From assembly GCF_028389875.1 (NCBI RefSeq), contig NC_084663.1, positions 160,113,801 to 160,177,800 on the forward strand: a DNA stretch of 64,000 nucleotides, read 5' to 3'. The notes below the pieces were generated by a model. It saw only the letters and a list, made by a program, of their open reading frames with translations. It was not told the DNA's origin and made no database searches. Below are positions 57,373 through 64,000 of the stretch, in pieces. Origin of the DNA: Rhea pennata. Lineage: Eukaryota > Chordata > Aves > Rheiformes > Rheidae. A program made the translations under genes and the position numbers. Positions within the stretch are counted from its first letter, which is position 1. Every line of letters begins with the position of its first letter.

Positions 57373-60339
57373 ACCTTCAGTCTCCCAAGAAAGGTGATTT
57401 AGGCACATTTGCATTGTTACATACTTTGGCTTGATTTCTTTAGGTGAATCCTACCTGTTTAATATCATATTGCCAAGAATCGTGTTCTTCATTAATAAAT
57501 AAATAAACAAGAAATCTCTGAAGGTGGACATCTCCGTATTTACTCATGTTTTATTAAAATATTTCTTTAGAAATCATTATGAAGTTAATCTTGATTACTT
57601 AATATACTTATGCACAACTCAAATTTATGTTAAAATGGAATTCTGAGACTCCAAAAGAAGTTTTTGGTGGATGGTTTTTGATTTTTACATGTTAGGGGAA
57701 ATTCTTTATTCACTCTAACTACCTTTTGTTTGTAACTACTTTCATGATATAATAGTGAATTAATTGAAAGCACTTTATTAGAGATAAAGTTCCTTTTGCC
57801 ATTTGTTTTTTTTTTTTTTTGTGTGGTTGCAGATTTAAAATAGAAGTCAAACTGCAAGAAGAGCAAACTAGTTTGGAAAGTCTTCACAGAAACTCTGCCC
57901 TTCAGAAACAGAGCTCCTTTTAGATTCCAAAGTTGTTCTTTTCCAAGCTTCATGGCATCAAAGAAAAATCTCATGTTCCTACTGTAAAAAAAGGAAATGT
58001 TCCATGTGCCTTAATTAATGTGCTCATTTATGTTTATAGACAAGTAGTGATTCTATATTTAGATTGATGACTCACCATAGCCCTGCTATATTTGGAAGAA
58101 ATCTCAGTGATCTGTTGTGACTTTTGCTTAAAAGAAGAAAAATGGTCTTACTTCAGATCTTAAAATATAGCACCTGATGGTGGTAGTCTAAGTATGTAAG
58201 TGTAATTTTTAATTGAACATATAGTACATAAGTGCTGCTTCTGTAGTCTACTGAAGATAAGTTAGTACTTTTGGTGTTTTATTCAAAAGGTAAAATGGGG
58301 AATACATACAGAAGAATAGGAGAAGTACAAGCAAATACAGCATCTGGGCACCCAAAAGGCATAGCAGATATTGGGGAAAGTGAGGAGTTCAGGAGAAACT
58401 GGCAAGGGAATGAAAGAAGGAGGTGCATTGCTCTGGTGATGCCATGGTTAGTTGACAGTAGTTCTCTGGTTGTCTTGTGCTGTTGCCAGGTCGCATAAAG
58501 TAAGTGAAACTTACTGGTTCTAAAAGTGAAATAAATTTTCATGAATTGCTTAATAAAATCACACCATGCTGTAATCAAAACATATAGTTATTTCTTTACT
58601 TCACATAGGGACACAGCTATGGTTGTTTAAGTGTCCTAACTGCATTTCCATGCTTTACTGAATTTTAGATTTATTTTAATATGTAGTGTTACTGAGTTTA
58701 CTAGGTTCATGGCTATTGTAAACTCAGAAATGCAGTCCTATTTTAAACTGAGAAATGTGTCTTGTGAAAAGATCCAGGAAGAAAGACCCAACACACTATA
58801 TATTTTTTTAAAGAAAAAGACTATGAATTGAGATCATATTTTAAAAAATATATTCTTTTATTTTTTTAAAGTTATTCTATGCTACTTTCAGATTTTTAAT
58901 ATTCAGCTTTTTTGAGTATTATCATTTTTTTTAATTCAGAAGCTAGAAAATTTGTCTATTAGTTTTTTGAAGACTTTGTATCTTTTAGGAAATTTAAATT
59001 GCGATTTCTTTAAATCCGTTGGATAATTGAGGTGTTAGAAAATGGAAGACGCATCTTCTCTTGACTTCTTGTTATATTTTTTTTGGTGTGTATGTGGATT
59101 TTTTTTTTCGTGAGAAGATTAAGGGGTTCAGTTTGCCTTACTGTGTTCTTTCTTAACCAGACATTTCTGTTGAAATAAGTAGTAGTGATACAGTTGACGT
59201 GTTTGTGCTTAAGTTATCATTGAATTTTGTAGGTACACAATACTGCAGTATGCAGGGTATTTCATGCTGCTTTAAGAGAGGTTGAAAAGGTTTTCATTGC
59301 TTTTCTTCCCCCCCCCCCCATTTTTTTCCACCTTTCTTTCTGTGGTGCATTGATATTTATTGACTGAGCTCAGAAGATTTCTGAAAATGAAGTAACTCAG
59401 AATAAGTCACCTCTCAAAAGCATACTTGTTCTGAAACTATTGGGATTGGAGCCTTTAACCAAAAGGTAAAATCTGGAAAACTCTTGGCAACGCAGTAGCT
59501 GTTTCAGGATTACGAAGTATTTGCTTAAGACAAGCAGTAATGCTTTGGGTGTCTGTGGTGTCTTCAGGGGCTAAGCATTATGCAAGAGCTTAACAAAGAT
59601 TGTGATGTAAACTTTTTCAATTTTAAAATTTTACATTTTCTGTAAAAGTTGTGTTCTGCTTCTCAAAGTATTTTTAACAAGACTGTGTTTGTCAAATACC
59701 ATTAGTTGACTAACTGAAGAACAAGTATAGAAATAGTTTGTATTTTAAGAATAGTGGGTGGTGAAGGAACTCTAGTCTAGGGTCTTACCTGAAAATAGTA
59801 CAACTTGTGAAAATGGAGATGGGTGGAGGGCTTTTACTTACAAAAGATGCATTCTGAGACCAGACAGAGGGCAGATGCAGATGTAATTACAGCTATAGCA
59901 ATGGCTAAAGGGCGTAAGTGATTACTAAAGGCTAGAGTTTTTCAAATGCTTTAGGTGGTTTTAAAAAAGTTATGTAATTGCTCGCTTGCTTACTTTCTCG
60001 CATGCGTGCGCTCGTTCTTGCTCTTTCTCACTCTCTTTTTGAACATCTTTATAGGTAAATATTCAGTCTCACCTGCCCTGTCTGTCAGTTATGGTGTTTA
60101 CGTTAATTTTTATTTTGCATGTTAAAGTAAATTAATCTTGCTATTTATCTGCTGCTTGCTTTATGAGAGATGCTTATGTTTTTATGCTTGAATTCTTGTG
60201 AGTGGTACACAGAGTTAAAAACTAATAAACTATATTATAACTTGATGATCATAACAAAATTATATGGTTCATACAGCAATTTCACTCAAATATCTGTCTA
60301 GTAGATTTATGGATTTGCTTTAATTCATCTCTTAAGGAT

Positions 60340-60446
60340 TCCCTGTCTAGCATGCTCTCGGTGACCCTGCTGAGCAGGGGGGTTGGACTAGATGATCTCC
60401 AGAGGTCCCTTCCAACCTTACTGATTCTATGAATCTATGATTCTAC
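60340..60446 (+). mobile_element. CR1 LINE, very short 3'-end copy
   Basis: About 107 bp containing only the CR1 3' end: GGTGACCCTGCTGAGCAGGG, GGTTGGACTAGATGATCTCC and the tail GATTCTATGAATCTATGATT. Severe 5' truncation is typical of CR1. Confidence 0.93.
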
Positions 60447-61509
60447 TGCAAGGGAAGGTGGCATTACTTCTCTTAGTGTATTTGAGAATAAGACACTGCA
60501 AACACCAGAAACAAAGTATTGTGTCCAGTCTCTTTCTTACTGTATTATATTACATAGATTGTATTACACATTTTGTAATACATCAAGGTTTCCCTTGGAA
60601 GTATATTAGCTTAATTATATTAGCTTAATTATATATTAACTTAATGTATATGTATGGGGAGTGATTGTTTAAATCCTGTGAGGTATTCAGGGTAATTGTA
60701 ACTTCTCCCAAACTTTATTTTTCTTAGTAAAACTAACAAATTGTTGTAGCCATCTTAAATAATCTTTAATCTATTTCTTTCTCGTTTGTTTCATCTTTCC
60801 TGAACATAGTTGTCCAGAATTCTGTATCATGTATCAGATGAATAAACATCAGCAAAGAAAATTTTCCAATATTTTTCCTTAACTCATAGCTAACCTATTT
60901 CGAATCTGTCTTTCAAGAGGATGAAACAACTCAGAGATTTGAACAATCCATTTTAAATGAAATTTAACCTAGACAGCGGTCAAGCTTATTAAAGAAAATA
61001 TTTTTAGTATGTATACTAATAAAGATAATAAAATCAAAGCGTTTTATCTTAATGAGAGGAAATATATTTTATGTAATTAATATTTGACATACTGAATATC
61101 TGTATCAGAGTTTTTTAATATAAATGTTTATTCTCCATTTATACTGTATGACCCCTGTCTGTCTTGTCTTCTGTCTCACCAAATACTTCTGCAAAATGCA
61201 CTAATTACTGTCATAAGAACAGGAAGATTGGGTGGGTGACTTTTGGGAGTTAATATGCTGGTGAAGTCGGAGCCTCAGAGTACTTGTACGATTCTAGTTC
61301 TAGTTATTCTTGTTTCCAGTTCTGAGGCTTTGACCATTGTGTTAGATGCTTAAGATGTTCTTTATGTATTTTTGGTTAAAAGAAGATATTTTCTTCTGCA
61401 ACATTACTGTTTTGCTGGTATTAAAAGAGAATTTTCTGGATTTCTGGATGCTATTTGTATTCTGCTATCTGTGTTCCAGATGCTGTTTACACTATATCTC
61501 TATATATGC

Positions 61510-63487
61510 ATGGGTGAGCAAGGAGCTCTTGGCCAAATTCAGACAGAAGAAGAAAATACACAGAATGTAGAAGAGGGGACAGGCTACTTGGGAGAATTAC
61601 AGGAATGCAGCCAGAGTATGTAGAGATGCGGCAAGGAAGGCTAAGGCCCAGCTGGAATTGAGTCTGGCAAGGGATGTCAAGGGCAACAGGAAGGGCTTCT
61701 TCAAATACATCAGCAGCAAGAGGAGGACTAGGGAAAATGTGGGCCCACTGCTGAACGGGGCAGAGGCCCTGGTGACAAGGGATACAGAGAAGGCAGAATT
61801 ACTGAATGCCTTCTTTGCTTCAGACTTCACTGCTAACGGCAGCCCTCATGAATCCCAAAGCCTGGACATGAGGGAGAACGTCTGGAGAAGGGAAGACTTT
61901 CCTTTGGTTGAGGAGGATAGGATTAGAGACCTTCTGGGCAAGCTTGACGTCCACAGATCCATGGGCCCAGATGAGATGCACCCATGGGTACTGAGGGAGC
62001 TGGCGGATATTGTTGCCAAGCTGCTCTCCATCATCTTTGAAAGGTCCTGAAGAACTGGAGAGGTGCTGAGGACTGAAAGAAAACCAGTGTCACTCCAGCC
62101 TTCAAAAAGGGCAAGAAGGAGGACCCAGGCAACTATAGGCCAGTCAGCCTCACCTCCATCCCTGGGAAAGTGATGGGACAGTTCAGTCTGGATGTCATCT
62201 GCAGACATAAGGAGGAAAAGAAGGTGATCCGGAGTAGCCAGCATGGATTCACCAAGGCGAAATCGTGCTTAACCAACCTGATAGCCTTCTGTGATGGAAT
62301 GAGTGGCTGGGTAGATGAGCAGAGAGCAGTGGACGTTGTGTACCTTGACTTCAGCAGGGCTTTTGACCTGTCTCCCATCACATCCTCCTAGAGAAGCTCA
62401 GGAAGTGTGGGTTAGATGAGTGGACAGTGAGGTGGACTGAGAAGTGGCTGAAAGGCAGAGCTCAGAGGGTCGTCATCAGTGGCACAGAGTCTAGCTGGAG
62501 GCCTGTGGCTAGAGGAGTCCCCCAAGGCTCAGTACTGGATCTCATCCTGTTCAACTTTTTCATCAGTGACCTGGATGAGGGGACAGAGTGCCTCCTCAGC
62601 AAGTTTGTTGATGACAGCAAGCTGGGAGGAATGGCAGATACACCAGAGGGCTGTGCTGCCATTGAGAGAGCCCTGGACAGGCTGGAGAGCTGGGTGGAGA
62701 GGAACCTCCTGAGGTTCAACAAGGGCAAGTGCAGGGTCCTGCACCTAGGGAGGAATAACCCTAGGCACCAGTACAAGGTGGGAGCTGACCTTCTGGAGAG
62801 CAGCTCTGCAGAGAAGGACCTGGCAGTGCTGGTGGATGAGAAGTTTGACTACGAGCCAGCAATGTGCCCTTGTGGCCAAGAAGGCCAATGGTCTGCTGGG
62901 GTACATTACGCAGAGTGTTGCCAGGAGGTGGACGGAGGTGATCCTGCCCCTCTCCTCAGCCCTGGTGAGGCCTCATCTTGAGTCCTGTGTCCAGTTCTGG
63001 GCTCCCCAGGACAAGAGAGACATGGAGCTACTGGAGAGAGTCCAGTGTTGGGCTATGAAGACAATCAGAGGGCTGGAGCACCTGCCCTAGGAGGAGCAGC
63101 TGCGAGAGCTGGGCGTCTTCAGCCTGGGGAAGAGAAGACTGAGGGGGGATCTTATCAATGTGTACAAGTACCTGAAGGGAGGGTGTCAAGGGGATGGGGC
63201 AAAACTCTTTTCAGTTGTCCCGTGTGACAGGACAAGAGGCAATGGGCAGAAATTGAAGCCCAGGAAGTTCCGCCTGAGCGTGAGGGGGAATTTCTTCCCT
63301 GTGAGAGTGACAGAGCACTGGAGCAGGTTGCCCAGAGAGGTTGTGGAGTCTCCTTCTCTGGAGATGTTCAAAGCCCGCCTGAATGCAACCCTGCCTAACA
63401 CGCTGTAGGTGACCCTGCTTGAGCAGGGGGGTTGGATTAGATGATCTCCAGAGGTCCCTTCCAACCTTACTGATTCTATGATTCTAG
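61510..63487 (+). mobile_element. CR1 LINE, 5'-truncated copy (RT domain to 3' tail)
   Basis: About 1.98 kb of sense CR1, the closest relative of the 9-kb copy (both have GACTTCACTGCTAA and CATGAATCCCAAAGCCTGGA, where the 31-kb copy differs). It covers the region between endonuclease and RT, the RT domain (frames 61658-62050, 62170-62391 and 62427-62981) and the 3' tail ATTCTATGATTCTAG. The frame breaks at a stop near 62048, at the shared one-base deletion after FSRAFD near 62367, and at an extra T near 62845. The catalytic box reads FVDDSKLGG. It ends about 396 bp upstream of STK24 exon 3, in the transcription direction of that gene. Confidence 0.95.
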
Positions 63488-63883
63488 TAGTATTAGTATC
63501 CGTACACAGAAAAGGTATCATGAACTGAGCTTGAATACAGTATTATAGTAGTGATTAACTTCTAATGTTTGGACTGTTACTTTCTGATAAATGTGAGATA
63601 GCTTTCCACTTGTTAAACTGAAAGAGCAAAATTAAACTTTCTTGAGAACGCACAGTTGTGTAAATAGTTTTTGACAGACTAAATGAATTCCTTCTCAGAT
63701 GGGACTAAAAATAATATTGCATCTTAAATCCAAATGTATTTTGGAGGTGCAGCTAAACATTGGTGGTGTTCAAAACTGTAGATTCTCTCCTCAGCAAGAA
63801 GGATGAGACAAGTCCCATTATAACTTAACAACAGAGAATCGATTCTTTTTCCTTAATGTTCTTTTTATCGTTTTCTTTTGCAG

Positions 63884-63940
63884 GATACAAAGCTATGGAT
63901 AATAATGGAATATCTTGGTGGAGGCTCTGCCCTTGATCTT
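63884..63940 (+). CDS. STK24: STK24 (MST3) coding exon 3, kinase hinge
   Basis: Nineteen codons (residues 92-110), DTKLWIIMEYLGGGSALDL, between a CAG acceptor and a GTAAGT donor at 63941. It encodes beta-5 with gatekeeper Met99, the hinge (EYL) and the start of helix D. By recall it is identical to human MST3 and joins exon 2 in phase 0. The catalytic loop and activation segment lie beyond the window. Confidence 0.96.
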
Positions 63941-64000
63941 GTAAGTAAATTTATTTCTTTTAGCCCACATAATTATTTTCCTCTCTTATTCTGTTATATA
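63941..64000 (+). other. STK24: STK24 intron 3 (start)
   Basis: A GTAAGT donor followed by AT-rich sequence to the end of the window. Confidence 0.85.

Larger units (their letters stand above)
39832..63883 (+). other. STK24: STK24 intron 2
   Basis: A 24.1-kb intron from GTAAGA to a TTTTCTTTTGCAG acceptor (AG at 63882-63883). It contains an old CR1-like remnant (45140-45420), an exon-like or conserved-looking block (50940-51400), an AT repeat (53800-53902) and three sense CR1 copies (56836, 60340, 61510). The rest is AT-rich with short homopolymers. I see no other gene. Confidence 0.9.

Noticed and set aside
60000..60035. CGCATGCGTGCGCTCG stretch as a small CpG promoter
   Set aside because: It is a short degenerate CTCG/CTTG-type repeat in pyrimidine-rich sequence, not a CpG island.
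1..64000. CRISPR arrays, bacterial operons, insertion sequences, endogenous retroviruses, tRNA or rRNA genes
   Set aside because: None recognised. The window has vertebrate gene structure; no LTR pairs, gag/pol frames, cloverleaf genes or regularly spaced repeats were seen, though small RNA genes cannot be excluded by eye.

Overview
This is a window of vertebrate nuclear DNA, almost certainly from a bird. It is AT-rich and non-coding over most of its length, has split genes with canonical GT/AG junctions, and carries many CR1 LINEs with the usual avian 3' tail (short ATTCTATGA-like repeats). The genus cannot be fixed from the sequence alone; a galliform or similar bird is plausible.

Two genes lie head to tail on the + strand. 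The left edge (218-2805) holds the last three coding exons of SLC15A1 (PEPT1, the proton-coupled oligopeptide transporter). They encode transmembrane segments 10-12 and the cytosolic tail, followed by a short 3' UTR. After about 17 kb of intergenic DNA, a CpG island (about 20085-21150) carries the STK24 (MST3) promoter and first coding exon. Exon 2 (39601-39831) and exon 3 (63884-63940) follow after introns of about 18.8 and 24.1 kb. Together the three exons encode the first 110 residues of this GCKIII-class Ser/Thr kinase, through the glycine loop, catalytic lysine, helix-C glutamate and hinge. All of these exon junctions are phase 0. The SLC15A1-STK24 order and orientation match the human 13q32 neighbourhood.

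The rest is introns, intergenic DNA and repeats. CR1 copies occur at 9012-10975, in a nested mosaic at 29779-34010, and at 56836-57372, 60340-60446 and 61510-63487. Older, decayed CR1/L3-like remnants lie near 35330-36170 and 45140-45420. Simple repeats include T31, a T14A25 palindrome, a Z-DNA-type GT/CA tract, GGA triplets in the STK24 5' UTR and about 100 bp of AT repeat.

I found no new multi-gene system. The observation I rate highest is that three separate CR1 copies share the same one-base deletion inside the reverse transcriptase frame. This suggests that a defective source lineage was still being copied. Next are the three-element CR1 mosaic, with an SGNH-esterase remnant from ORF1, and two upstream ORFs plus a G-quadruplex-type tract around the STK24 start.
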